From contig NZ_AZCP01000003.1 in assembly GCF_001433855.1 (NCBI RefSeq), positions 91,719 through 155,718 on the forward strand: a DNA stretch of 64,000 bases, written 5' to 3'. This document shows, in pieces, positions 19,033 through 27,212 of this stretch. The position numbers and the translations under genes were made by a program. The notes beneath the pieces were generated by a model. It was not told the origin of the DNA, did not search any database, and was given only the letters and a program-made list of their open reading frames with translations. Source of the stretch: Levilactobacillus brevis ATCC 14869 = DSM 20054. GTDB taxonomy: Bacteria; Bacillota; Bacilli; Lactobacillales; Lactobacillaceae. Positions within the stretch are counted from its first letter, which is position 1. Each line of letters opens with the position of its first letter.

Positions 19033-19050
19033 ATTAAGGGGCGTATTAAG

Positions 19051-19440
19051 ATGCAAACTAGTCTGCTGATTTTAGGGTTGGCGTTAACCATGGGGAGTCA
19101 TTGGCAACATCAACGAATGTGGCATCAGTTACATCAAGGTCGGGAAGCTACCGGCCAACGAGTCCGTAATCGGCTCATTTATCAAGGCCTGATTTACTTA
19201 GGGGTGGTCTATGTGGCCATTGGGGTGTGGCAGCCAACTTGGCTAAATGCACGTGTCGTGGGGCTACTCTTAATCGTTGATGGCGTAGCCTTGGCGATTA
19301 GTTGTTACCAACGCCATCGACAGACTCAGCCGATGAGCCACCATCTGTTGTGGCGCAAGCAAGGATGGTATCTGGCGGGTAGCCAGCTCTTATTAGGGGC
19401 CGTTTTATTAGGAACATTACTCACTTATACCACTCATTAA
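19051..19440 (+). CDS. Small membrane protein, unknown function
   Basis: A 129-residue protein with about four hydrophobic segments: residues 1-15, ~46-62 (LIYLGVVYVAIGVW), ~68-86 (VVGLLLIVDGVALAI) and ~108-125 (GSQLLLGAVLLGTLL). Loops are rich in Arg, His and Gln. I recognise no family. The start follows AAGGGGCG and an unusual hairpin; a terminator follows the stop, so it is a single-gene unit. Probably located in the cytoplasmic membrane; role unknown. Confidence 0.75.
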   Translation: MQTSLLILGLALTMGSHWQHQRMWHQLHQGREATGQRVRNRLIYQGLIYLGVVYVAIGVWQPTWLNARVVGLLLIVDGVALAISCYQRHRQTQPMSHHLLWRKQGWYLAGSQLLLGAVLLGTLLTYTTH

Positions 19441-19449
19441 CCAATCAAA

Positions 19450-19489
19450 AACCCGTTAAGGCTGTTTAGCAGCGTTAGCGGGCTTTTTA
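19450..19489 (+). terminator. Terminator
   Basis: CCCGTTA-AGGCTG / CAGCGT-TAGCGGG hairpin followed by CTTTTTAA, after the membrane protein gene. Confidence 0.8.
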
Positions 19490-19500
19490 ATTCTAGAGGA

Positions 19501-19516
19501 GGTTTCACATGAAACA
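19501..19516. promoter_or_regulatory. parS-like site over a start codon
   Basis: GGTTTCACATGAAACA differs from the parS consensus at two of 16 positions. It lies between the ribosome-binding site and the ATG (19509) of the next gene and includes that ATG. Confidence 0.45.
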
Positions 19517-19745
19517 TTATTCGCCGATTGCGGCACAGCAGGATTTTCAACAAGTATTAACGGCCGTCCATCAGCTCCAGGAGACCATTATGATTACACC
19601 AACGGACAGTGAGGATGAACACGCGGCGGTTATTATGCCTAAACGTGAGTGGGAAGCGCTGCGCGAGTTGGCGTTTTTACAGCGACCATCGCTGCCCAAA
19701 CCCGCAATTACAGCATTTGACGTTGATAAAATGGAGTGGGGTTAA
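19509..19745 (+). CDS. Phd/YefM-like antitoxin, apparently without a toxin partner
   Basis: The 78-residue product has the layout of Phd/YefM antitoxins: MKHYSPIAAQQDFQQVLTAV resembles the N-terminal strand-helix (ISATEARxNFxxLL), then ETIMITPTD, AAVIMPKREWEALREL in place of the AVVxSxxDYxxLxET segment, and a disordered tail. In type II systems this protein binds DNA and neutralises a Doc/YoeB/Fic toxin. No toxin gene is adjacent: the next gene is a convergent HAD phosphatase whose stop codon overlaps this one. GAGGAGG precedes the ATG. Family assignment is by motif only. Confidence 0.6.
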   Translation: MKHYSPIAAQQDFQQVLTAVHQLQETIMITPTDSEDEHAAVIMPKREWEALRELAFLQRPSLPKPAITAFDVDKMEWG

Positions 19746-20425
19746 GCCAGCAACAATTGCGTTATTTGGGCGTAAGAAGCGACTTCATAGGTGGGATGTA
19801 AGGTGGTTGAATTGTTAGTGTGAGTGGGATTGAACCAGACACTTTCTAGCCCGGCATTCTGGGCGCCCAATATGTCAGACTGTAGGCGATCGCCGATCAT
19901 CAAGGTGTTTGCGACCGTCATGTCTGGATAATACTGACGAATGGGGGTAAAGAAACGTGCATCGGGTTTGTCAAAGCCGATATCTTCAGAGATGAAAATA
20001 CGATCAAAGTAGGCCGTCAACTGGGCGCCGGCTAGCCGGTTGAGTTGAATAGATTTGGTACCGTTGGTGCCCGCCACAACGGTCAAGCCATGGCGGTTGA
20101 GGTCAGCGAGAAAGTCAGTGGCGCCAGCTAGGGTGTAGAAATTCTGATCCAGCATTTGGCTATATTGTTGTTCCAAACGCTGACCGTCAACGTGATATCC
20201 CAATGCAGCGAAGGTCCGAGTGAACCGGGTAGCCAACAGGGGTTCACGAGCAGCACCGTGTTCAATCTGTGTCCACACGTCATGATTAATTTGGAGATAG
20301 GTCTGAAAGCCGGCGGTTAAATCGGAGACGCCATTTTCTTGCAATATTCGTTGAATTCCAACGGTTTCACCACGTTTGAAATCAAGGAGGGTGTCGTCGA
20401 GGTCGAGAATTGCGTATTTTTTCAT
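19742..20425 (-). CDS. yjjG: HAD-superfamily nucleotidase, YjjG family
   Basis: A 227-residue HAD phosphatase of the YjjG type, which cleaves non-canonical pyrimidine nucleotides. Motif I is LDLDDTLLDF at residues 6-15; the helical cap follows; motif II is VVAGTNGTK; motif III/IV read DIGFDKPDARFF and MIGDRLQSDILGAQNAG. ATG start with AAGGAGCTC upstream. Its stop overlaps by four bases the stop of the convergent antitoxin-like gene. Confidence 0.85.
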   Translation of the reverse strand: MKKYAILDLDDTLLDFKRGETVGIQRILQENGVSDLTAGFQTYLQINHDVWTQIEHGAAREPLLATRFTRTFAALGYHVDGQRLEQQYSQMLDQNFYTLAGATDFLADLNRHGLTVVAGTNGTKSIQLNRLAGAQLTAYFDRIFISEDIGFDKPDARFFTPIRQYYPDMTVANTLMIGDRLQSDILGAQNAGLESVWFNPTHTNNSTTLHPTYEVASYAQITQLLLA

Positions 20426-20473
20426 AAGAGCTCCTTTTCAGCGATTTTAACTGAGTGTAGCATAAAACTCATC

Positions 20474-20512
20474 AAAAAAAGACCCGGTCGCATTAACGAC
20501 CGCGTCTTTTTT
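20474..20512 (-). terminator. Terminator of the 90-residue membrane protein gene
   Basis: AAAAAAGAC-CCGGTCG / CGACCG-CGTCTTTTTT around a CATTAA loop, symmetric, three bases after the stop. Confidence 0.88.
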
Positions 20513-20514
20513 GG

Positions 20515-20787
20515 CTAATGACCACCAACGACGATGACCTTACCGATTGAGAGAACCACAAAAGCGACCTGAAGAATCAGATCAATTCGGTTGAGCGGTT
20601 GGGTATCAGCAGTGTCTTCAAAGACGTTGAAGTGAATCATCGCTGTAATTAACGAACTAAAGCATAAAAAAGCTGTCAGAATAGGATTACGAGCTAATAA
20701 CATTGCCATAAGTAGCCCAATAGTCAGTAAAGTCACGCCGATTTTGATAGGTGTGACGGGATAGCGAACAGGTATCACCGAAACCAC
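20515..20787 (-). CDS. Small membrane protein, unknown function
   Basis: A 90-residue protein with three predicted membrane segments: about residues 14-32 (IGVTLLTIGLLMAMLLA), 35-52 (ILTAFLCFSSLITAMIHF) and 68-87 (ILQVAFVVLSIGKVIVVGG). I recognise no family. GAGGTGG lies before the GTG/ATG region; the start could be a few codons later. It lies between brnQ and a HAD gene, all on the minus strand, with its own terminator. Confidence 0.65.
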   Translation of the reverse strand: MVSVIPVRYPVTPIKIGVTLLTIGLLMAMLLARNPILTAFLCFSSLITAMIHFNVFEDTADTQPLNRIDLILQVAFVVLSIGKVIVVGGH

Positions 20788-20864
20788 CTCATTTCATTTA
20801 GTACCTTTATTTTAACGGGGTGGCAATCCTTTGTGGGGTACGGTGACTTGGTTAGAAATGCCGG

Positions 20865-22214
20865 TTACCGAACGTTCCGGCTAGCTAAGCGGCTGACGAG
20901 CCAACCACAAGCAGTCCCGATTAATGCTGGTACGACCCAACCGAAACCTTGAGCCGCTAGTGGCAAGTAGTTGTTGATACTTAAGATTGCCTGACACCAA
21001 GTAGCGCGTTGTAGATTGTCGGGTAAGGCAGCTAACGCAGAAAAGATCGCCGGAATCAGAGTAAATAACATGGCTAGGCCAAACACCCAGTGACTATCAC
21101 CAAGAATCGGCGTTAAGACGGCTAACACAATCAGCACGATTGCTAGCGGATAAATGAACATTAATACCGGTGTTGAGTAAGCAATTAGCTTGGTTAGCCC
21201 GACATTGGCAAAAAGGCAGGGCAGCAGGCTGGCACCGGCGATGAGTCCCGCATACGACAAGCGGGGAAACATCTCATGTAGCGAATCACCAAAGGCTGAG
21301 ATTAGCCCGATGGCGGTCTTTAAGCAAGCAATAATGACGATTAATGCCAGTAGAAGATTGCCGAGTGTGCCAAAATAGTAGCTGGCGACTTGGGCTAGGG
21401 TGATTCCCCCATTGGCGGCCGCGGTGAAGTGGCCTAAACTCATGGTGCCCATCAGTGCTAATAGCGCGTAAATGATCCCCATGAGGCTCACACTGATCGT
21501 CCCAGCTTTAATAATATCTTTGACGATCTGACCCGGTTCAGTGACGCCTAGTGCTCGCATACTATCAATGACGACGATCCCAAAAGCCAATGACGCCAAG
21601 GCGTCTAATGTGTTATAGCCCTCTTTGAATCCCGTTAGGATGGGATGCAGCGCGTAGGTGCCCTGGGCCGCGGTGTTGAGGCTTCCCATGGGTTTGATAA
21701 AGCTGGCGAGTAAGAGAATACCCAGTAGAATTAAGAACAGTGGGGTCAGCCATTTACCAATATAGGTCATCAGCTTTCCCGGATTACGCGCCAGCCACCA
21801 CGCTGCCGCGAAGAATAGGATGGAAAAGCCAGCTAATGCCAGTCCCTGATGGGGTTGGGGCACGAATGGCGCAATCCCAATTTGAAAGGACGTGGTTGCT
21901 AATCGCGGTAAAACAAAGAATGGCCCCACGGTTAAGTATAGAAGAATCGTGAACAGGTAGGCGAAGGGGCGATTAACCTTGTTAGCGAGGTCAAAGACGC
22001 CTTCACTGCGGGTCAATCCGATAGCGGTAACCCCTAGAAGCGGTAAGCCAATCCCTGTTAATAATAGGCCAAAGATGGCCAGACCGACGTGGTGGCCGGC
22101 TTGTTGACCCAGAAAGACGGGAAAAATCAAATTGCCGGCACCAAAGAATAAGCCAAACAACATCATGCTGATGAATAACATTTCCCGCCAAGTTAAGTTT
22201 CTTTTCAAGAGCAT
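20865..22214 (-). CDS. brnQ: Branched-chain amino acid transport protein BrnQ
   Basis: A 449-residue LIVCS-family cation symporter for Leu, Ile and Val. The first membrane segment has MLFISMMLFGLFFGAGNLIFPVFLGQQAG, the family signature (FFGAGNLIFP); about 12 segments follow, and the loop GFKEGYNTLDALASLAFGIVVIDSMR is typical. ATG start; upstream no T-box or leader peptide was seen. Single-gene unit behind the terminator of the next gene. Confidence 0.93.
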   Translation of the reverse strand: MLLKRNLTWREMLFISMMLFGLFFGAGNLIFPVFLGQQAGHHVGLAIFGLLLTGIGLPLLGVTAIGLTRSEGVFDLANKVNRPFAYLFTILLYLTVGPFFVLPRLATTSFQIGIAPFVPQPHQGLALAGFSILFFAAAWWLARNPGKLMTYIGKWLTPLFLILLGILLLASFIKPMGSLNTAAQGTYALHPILTGFKEGYNTLDALASLAFGIVVIDSMRALGVTEPGQIVKDIIKAGTISVSLMGIIYALLALMGTMSLGHFTAAANGGITLAQVASYYFGTLGNLLLALIVIIACLKTAIGLISAFGDSLHEMFPRLSYAGLIAGASLLPCLFANVGLTKLIAYSTPVLMFIYPLAIVLIVLAVLTPILGDSHWVFGLAMLFTLIPAIFSALAALPDNLQRATWCQAILSINNYLPLAAQGFGWVVPALIGTACGWLVSRLASRNVR

Positions 22215-22253
22215 CGCAACTTTCTATTTAAAATTTCACGAGATTAGCATACC

Positions 22254-22285
22254 AAAAAACGCCGGCCGATGATACGGTCGACGTC
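22254..22285 (-). terminator. Terminator of the NAD(P)-binding protein gene
   Basis: ACGTCGACCG / CGGCCGGCGT hairpin with loop TATCAT, followed by TTTTTTGG on the minus strand. Confidence 0.75.
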
Positions 22286-22296
22286 AGAAAATCACG

Positions 22297-22944
22297 TTAT
22301 TTATCCGCAACGGTGAACCGGGTTTGGTGATGCTTAGGGGTTTCCAATTCATCTAAAATCGCGACGGCCATCGTTCCAGCGGAAGTGCCAGATTGTTGTT
22401 GGTTATTAAATAGCAGTGTGTCCGTGCCCAATAAGGCGGGTTGCGCTTCGCCGGGATGAAAATCGGCCGCTGGCGAGACACCAAACCAGTTAACGTTATC
22501 GACATCTCGCAGGAAGGTTAATTCTTTCAATTGATTCTGGGGAACATTAATGAAGCTAGCGGCATGAGGATCTTGTTCCAAGTCATGCACAAAGAGGTGG
22601 GCGTCATCCCCGGTGGTCAGACTACCAGCACCTAAGATAAAGGCCACCCGCGGCGTAGTTGTTTCACGAAGCTGGCTAATGAGATGAGTGGCGAGATCAA
22701 CGTGAAGATAGGCGTGATCTGGTGCTGTGGCAAAAGCGTCCACGACGGCATCGACAGCTGACAAATCAGTTGTCGTCAGGCTAAAGGCGTCCCGCACGAT
22801 AGATGTTAGATTAGGGTTACTGGGTAAAGTGGCTAGCTTTTCGGCAGAACGCGCCACGGCGACCACTTGGTGACCCCGGTTAAGAGCAGTTGTCACGAGG
22901 GCTTGACCGGCCATTCCGGTGGCCCCGATAATCATTATTTTCAT
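22297..22944 (-). CDS. NAD(P)-binding oxidoreductase (atypical SDR)
   Basis: MKIMIIGATGMAGQALVTTALNRGHQ is the dinucleotide-binding fold of the atypical SDR/NmrA-like group (YwnB-type). Later landmarks are VVAVARSAEKL, VDAVVDAFATAP and VAFILGAGSL. No canonical YxxxK is visible, as is common in this group. The 215-residue form starts at the ATG preceded by AAAGGAGG (11 bases upstream); longer frames would overlap the divergent acetyltransferase gene. Substrate unknown. Confidence 0.8.
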   Translation of the reverse strand: MKIMIIGATGMAGQALVTTALNRGHQVVAVARSAEKLATLPSNPNLTSIVRDAFSLTTTDLSAVDAVVDAFATAPDHAYLHVDLATHLISQLRETTTPRVAFILGAGSLTTGDDAHLFVHDLEQDPHAASFINVPQNQLKELTFLRDVDNVNWFGVSPAADFHPGEAQPALLGTDTLLFNNQQQSGTSAGTMAVAILDELETPKHHQTRFTVADK

Positions 22945-23064
22945 GAGTTCAAATTCCTCCTTTATCATTGAGATCAGTATAAAGGTCATGGCACGGATCG
23001 CCAAGAATTTTGGCCTATTGGCAAGCTGTGGTAGAGTAAGAGAAAAGCCAAAGGGGGCCCAACC

Positions 23065-23598
23065 ATGCGCGATGTGGTACAGGGAAATTTGATTCACTTA
23101 ACTGAAATGCGTGACGGGGATGCAGAATGGTTACAGGACACACAATGGGAGACGGGCCTACTGCGAAATCTGTCGGCTGATGCGCTACATCCATTTACAG
23201 CCGCGGAGTACAGCGAGTTAGCGGCAGATCCCGATAATGATGAACGGTTTTTCTTTATGATTCGGGCCAATACCGATGATGGCTTATTGGGCTGGGTGAT
23301 GTTGGATGACGTTTACTTAAAGAATCGACGGGCCACACTCAGTATCGCAGTGCCCGTTGCGAGTGATCGCGGCCAAGGATATGGCGTGGATGCCTTGAAT
23401 ACGATCTTGTCGTTTGCTTTTAACGAGTTGGGCCTGCATAAAGTGACACTTGAGGTTAACGCCAATAACACGGCTGCGATCCGAGCGTATGAAGCTGCCG
23501 GTTTCCAACGTGAAGGAATCAATCGCGAAGCCGTATTTCAAGATGGGCAGTGGCTAGATTTGTATGCCTATGGGATTTTAGCGGCCGAATGGTGGTAG
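23065..23598 (+). CDS. GNAT-family N-acetyltransferase
   Basis: A 177-residue protein of the RimJ/RimL type. MRDVVQGNLIHLTEMRDGDAEWL begins the fold; the acetyl-CoA pyrophosphate-binding loop is SDRGQGYGVDALNTILSFAF; LGLHKVTLEVNANNTAAIRAYEAAGFQREG is the classic C-terminal half. It transfers acetyl from acetyl-CoA to an unknown amine. ATG start with AAAGGGGG upstream. A parS-like site follows the stop. Confidence 0.9.
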   Translation: MRDVVQGNLIHLTEMRDGDAEWLQDTQWETGLLRNLSADALHPFTAAEYSELAADPDNDERFFFMIRANTDDGLLGWVMLDDVYLKNRRATLSIAVPVASDRGQGYGVDALNTILSFAFNELGLHKVTLEVNANNTAAIRAYEAAGFQREGINREAVFQDGQWLDLYAYGILAAEWW

Positions 23599-23610
23599 GA
23601 TAAGTTGAAA

Positions 23611-23626
23611 TGTTTCATGTGAAACA
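23611..23626. promoter_or_regulatory. parS site (one mismatch)
   Basis: TGTTTCATGTGAAACA differs from the palindromic consensus at one central base; intergenic, between the acetyltransferase and its terminator. Confidence 0.8.
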
Positions 23627-23630
23627 TTTG

Positions 23631-23717
23631 AAAAAGCGAGCGCCAAAGAAACACTACAATATCAGGTAGTCGAAAATACAAAACGAGTCTGGGCATTTTA
23701 CCCCAGACTCGCTTTTT
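23631..23717. terminator. Nested bidirectional terminator
   Basis: Outer arms AAAAAGCGAG (23631-23640) and CTCGCTTTTT (23708-23717) can pair, and inside them CGAGTCTGGG / CCCAGACTCG (about 23684-23711) forms the main hairpin with T-tracts on both strands. It serves two convergent genes. Confidence 0.8.
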
Positions 23718-23721
23718 GGCG

Positions 23722-24246
23722 TTATTCGGGCCAAGGAGAAGCAACCGTCACGTTAGCATTGAGTTCGGCTTGTTCTTGTCGTCGCTGCCGCCGTTGGGCA
23801 GTTCGCGTGGCATAACCGGAACAGATATAGCGCTGTTCGGCCGTCACGGGCTTCATCGCTGGTAATTTGGTCGTGACGCTGTCATCTTCAATGACATAGG
23901 TAATGAAACAGGTGAAGCCAACAAATCGCTTACCTGTCGTCAGATTTTCACCAATGATTTTGGCAAATACTTCCAAGGACCGCGTCCCTGTGCCGCTAAC
24001 GTAAGCTTCTAGACTCATGGAGTCGTCTAAGCGAAAGGGTTTTAGAAAACTGACATGGTCAAAGGAAGCCGTGACCACGGTCTTGTGAGTTAAGCGCACC
24101 GCCGCAACGGACGCACTATCATCGACTAGGGATAGGATTTTACCGCCAAAAACAGATTGATGTTCATTTAAATCCGGTTGAAAAACCCGGTGGCTAGTGA
24201 CGATTAGGGTGGCATTGCAAGAGACCGGCGTTATTGAATCTGACAA
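23722..24246 (-). CDS. Acyl-CoA thioesterase (hotdog fold)
   Basis: A hotdog-fold thioesterase of the YkhA/YciA type that hydrolyses acyl-CoA. The segments HRVFQPDLNEHQSVFGGKIL and SLVDDSASVAAVRLTHKTVV contain the conserved N..FGG and the catalytic Asp helix; DHVSFLKPFRLDDSM is also typical. C-terminal ~30 residues are basic. I favour the TTG start (MSDSITPV) because GAGGTGA lies 6 bases upstream; a GTG three codons earlier overlaps that site. Confidence 0.87.
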   Translation of the reverse strand: MSDSITPVSCNATLIVTSHRVFQPDLNEHQSVFGGKILSLVDDSASVAAVRLTHKTVVTASFDHVSFLKPFRLDDSMSLEAYVSGTGTRSLEVFAKIIGENLTTGKRFVGFTCFITYVIEDDSVTTKLPAMKPVTAEQRYICSGYATRTAQRRQRRQEQAELNANVTVASPWPE

Positions 24247-24387
24247 AACAATCACCTCGTAAGTTAGTTAATGTCTCTCATTCTACCAGAGAATTTCACA
24301 AGCGACGATTAAAGACCCCTAGATTACAGCTTTATTAATTTTTGCCAATAGTTCGGGTGAAACGCCGAGGGACCCGGTGGCCTTTGC

Positions 24388-24393
24388 TATACT
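24388..24393 (+). promoter_or_regulatory. Extended -10 promoter of the condensation-fold gene
   Basis: TGC followed by TATACT, about 31 bases before the ATG; no convincing -35. Confidence 0.45.
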
Positions 24394-24423
24394 ATGGGTA
24401 AATTGAGCAAGGAGGGGTGTCAC

Positions 24424-25632
24424 ATGATTTATCATGGCGAGCCGTTAGATTTAATGCCAACGCTAGATTTAGCGCAGACATACCCATTATTAGAATGTAC
24501 GTTGAGCCTGACGCACCCCATCGATGTAGACCGGTTGCAGGCCGCCGTTCAAACGACACAGACGGTCGTTCCCCAAGTGTTGGGGCGATATAATTTACGT
24601 TGGAATCGTTTTGAAGTGGAGTCAGGAACGCTCAATCAGGTGATTGAAGAATATACGGCTAGTCATGATCCGGGCCGAGTTCAATTGGATGTCTTGGCCG
24701 GACCCCAACTGAAGATTCAGATCATTCATCATGCCGGCTATGATGCCTTGCGATTAGCAATGAGTCAATTACTGACGGACGGTGAAGGATTTAAACACTA
24801 CTTGTATTTGCTAGCGGCGGCCTATAGTGGTGAAGACCTGACCACCTTTACCAATGAGCGCAGTGTTCGGCAGATTTTGGCGCATTTACGACAGTCCGGG
24901 CACGCAGCGGCGCCGGTACTGCGTAATTCGGCAGAAGCCTTTCCGCGCTTACGGGGGGATGCCCACCATCACCGGGGGGAAGCGACGATTCCGCGAGTTG
25001 ACAGTCGGCGCTTGCAGCGAAAGGCACAGGCCCAACATGTGACGATGAACGCGGTGTTGTTATCGGCCTATGCGTTGGCATTGTGTGCGTTGACCGGAGA
25101 ACACCAGCTCGTGATTCCGTATCAAGTTGACTTGCGCTTACATGGGCCGGTCGTGGCGACTAATGTGGTTCAAGTGGCTAATTTGACCGGCGAGATGCTG
25201 ATTCCCTTGACGGTGCAAGATGGGGAGCAGTTAGCGGATGTTGTTTCACGAACGCAGACGACGATTAGTCATTTGCGAGAAGAGTTAGCATATTTGCCCC
25301 CTTTGGTACAGTTGAGCCGCATGAGTCGGGCGCTGCCACCGGAGCTGGTTCGCCGGTTAGCGGGCAAACATCGGGCGCGTGCCGCCATTTCATTTGCTAA
25401 CTTTGGTCATATTGACCACACGCGCTTGAATTTCGGTAGTTTAGCCGTGACACAGATCTACTTTGCGGGCGCCTATCGGACGATGCCCCACTTTCAAATG
25501 ACGGTTAGCGTCTATCACGATGCATGGACGCTGGCTTTTCGGATGTTGGGATCAGAACCCGATTACCAATTGGGGATTAAAATTTTAAAAAATGTGGTCG
25601 CACAATTGACGCAGTGGAGTCGAGAAGCGTAA
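24424..25632 (+). CDS. Condensation-domain-like acyltransferase, catalytic His absent
   Basis: A 402-residue protein with the chloramphenicol acetyltransferase/condensation fold: N-terminal YPLLECTLSLTHPIDVDRLQ, then AMSQLLTDGEGFKHYLYLL at the place of the HHxxxDGxG active site, an Arg/Gln-rich bridge, MNAVLLSAYALALCALTGEH, and C-terminal FANFGHIDH and HFQMTVSVYHD. In the active-site motif the catalytic second His is Gln and the first is Ser while DGEG is kept. It may be a non-catalytic relative or use another residue. No carrier protein or NRPS gene is near. Start chosen at the ATG behind AAGGAGGGG. Confidence 0.65.
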   Translation: MIYHGEPLDLMPTLDLAQTYPLLECTLSLTHPIDVDRLQAAVQTTQTVVPQVLGRYNLRWNRFEVESGTLNQVIEEYTASHDPGRVQLDVLAGPQLKIQIIHHAGYDALRLAMSQLLTDGEGFKHYLYLLAAAYSGEDLTTFTNERSVRQILAHLRQSGHAAAPVLRNSAEAFPRLRGDAHHHRGEATIPRVDSRRLQRKAQAQHVTMNAVLLSAYALALCALTGEHQLVIPYQVDLRLHGPVVATNVVQVANLTGEMLIPLTVQDGEQLADVVSRTQTTISHLREELAYLPPLVQLSRMSRALPPELVRRLAGKHRARAAISFANFGHIDHTRLNFGSLAVTQIYFAGAYRTMPHFQMTVSVYHDAWTLAFRMLGSEPDYQLGIKILKNVVAQLTQWSREA

Positions 25633-25658
25633 CCATTAATGACGACACGACACAAATA

Positions 25659-25703
25659 AAATACGCTACGCTGGAATCTTGCCGATTCTCGCGTAGCGTA
25701 TTT
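25659..25703. terminator. Bidirectional terminator
   Basis: Perfect 13-base arms AAATACGCTACGC / GCGTAGCGTATTT between two convergent genes. Confidence 0.88.
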
Positions 25704-25712
25704 GTCAGGTTC

Positions 25713-26903
25713 CTACTGAGCCTTTCGCCCTTGGGCCTTCACTAATCCATAGGCACCAACGTTGCAGACGAAGAGCATGATGGCCATCGCGGCGTATGAT
25801 TTGCCCGATAAGCCGACCAGCGGGGAGGCTAAGCCGCCACAAGCATTTTGTGACAATCCAATGACCGCGGAGGCGCCGCCGGCATTGCTGGTGGCTTGAT
25901 CCATGATGATGGTGACGGTCAGTGTCAACAGTGCGCCAATCAAAATCACCAGTAATAAGATTAAGCCACTGACCACCCACACGTTGGCGGGAAATAGGAG
26001 CGAGATAATCAAAAGTGCACTGACACCGGCGGCAATTGCGAGCATGCTGATGACTTGCTGGCGATTGCTGAAGCGACCGGCAAGGCGTCCGGGTAAGTTG
26101 CTCCCAACGACGATGCCCAGCCCGTTAAAGGCGTACAACAGGCTAAAGGTTTGCGGGGCCATGCCAAAGCCGGTTTGAAAGACGAAGGTTGAAGCGGAAA
26201 TGTAGCTGAATAGGCCGCCGTATACCAAACCAGTCGCCAGGATTAACGGCCAAAAGCTGGGTTGTACGACCAATTTACCCATCGCCAACAGAGATGTATG
26301 AAAGCCGCCAGTTTGGCGTTTTTCTGGAGGTAAAGACTCATGGAGGCCAAACGTCACGGCGAGGGCAATCAGTAAACCGATTAGTGCCAACAAGATGAAG
26401 ATGGCTTCCCAATCAACGTATTGGATCATAAACCCACCGATGATGGGCGCGATAATGGGGAAAACCCCGTTAACCGTATTCAATAGTGCGTAAAAGCGGG
26501 TTAATTTTTTTCCCGAGAAGAGGTCACGGGCGACCGCGCGGGCCAACACCTGCCCGGTAGCACCGGCGAGTCCTTGAATAAATCGCAGGGCAATTAGCAA
26601 AGTGACCGAATGAATGAAGGCCATCGCTAACGAGACCAAACCGAAAATCACAAAGCCAATGATTAGCGGTTTGCGCCGACCATATTGGTCGGATAAGGGG
26701 CCAGCAATGAGTTGCCCCAACGCAAGTCCAATGAGACAAGCGGTGATGCTTAATTGCATCAAAGAAGCGGTGGTGGCGAATTGGGCCTTCATTTGTGGGA
26801 GGGCCGGTAAGTAGAAGTCAATGGCCAGCGGACCAGTGGCACTGACGGTTCCCAGAAGTAGCGTCAGCCAGATGCGCCGGCGCCGAGTTAAAACAGGATT
26901 CAA
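25713..26903 (-). CDS. MFS multidrug exporter, Bcr/CflA type
   Basis: A 12-segment major facilitator of the drug:H+ antiporter-1 (Bcr/CflA) group: DFYLPALPQMKAQF in segment 1, GQLIAGPLSDQYGRRKPLIIG as motif A, RFIQGLAGATGQVLARAVARDLF as motif C region. Probably exports drugs or metabolites. I place the start at TTG 26903 (MNPVLTRRRRIW), 9 bases after GAAAGGG; the open frame extends upstream to 27071 but that part has no family resemblance. An inverted repeat lies upstream. Confidence 0.85.
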   Translation of the reverse strand: MNPVLTRRRRIWLTLLLGTVSATGPLAIDFYLPALPQMKAQFATTASLMQLSITACLIGLALGQLIAGPLSDQYGRRKPLIIGFVIFGLVSLAMAFIHSVTLLIALRFIQGLAGATGQVLARAVARDLFSGKKLTRFYALLNTVNGVFPIIAPIIGGFMIQYVDWEAIFILLALIGLLIALAVTFGLHESLPPEKRQTGGFHTSLLAMGKLVVQPSFWPLILATGLVYGGLFSYISASTFVFQTGFGMAPQTFSLLYAFNGLGIVVGSNLPGRLAGRFSNRQQVISMLAIAAGVSALLIISLLFPANVWVVSGLILLLVILIGALLTLTVTIIMDQATSNAGGASAVIGLSQNACGGLASPLVGLSGKSYAAMAIMLFVCNVGAYGLVKAQGRKAQ

Positions 26904-26954
26904 AGCAGTCAGCCCTTTCAATATAGATAAAATAATAATGGCTAAAATACCGTT

Positions 26955-26987
26955 AGACCGCCATTTCACGCAACGAAATGACGGCCT
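26955..26987. promoter_or_regulatory. Inverted repeat upstream of the MFS gene
   Basis: AGACCGCCATTTC (26955-26967) and GAAATGACGGCCT (26975-26987), 11 of 13 positions complementary with a 7-base centre. Operator-like; about 50 bases before the chosen start. Confidence 0.5.
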
Positions 26988-27212
26988 AGCATAAACGTAT
27001 TCTTCCATTATTGCCGGATTTAAATGAATTTGCAAGCGGCAGTGGTGTTTCGAAGCAAATTTGGATGACAATAAAATTAAATTCGGCGAAACCGTGGGAC
27101 TTTTAGCCAGTAAATGGTAAGATTGTAAGCGACCCCTAGCAATTGCGTGATTTTACGTGATGGGGTGTCCGATAGTGATATCTGAATATTTTTGAACATA
27201 AGGAGTCTCATC

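Noticed and set aside
22215-22296. Possible T-box or leader before brnQ
   Set aside because: The gap is only about 80 bases, filled by the next gene's terminator; no T-box motif.
22665-22680. parS half-site TGTTTCACG inside the oxidoreductase gene (a similar one near 25244)
   Set aside because: Only one half matches; more than four mismatches overall.
26904-27071. N-terminal extension of the MFS exporter
   Set aside because: The extra 56 residues have no family similarity and would cover the promoter and an inverted repeat.
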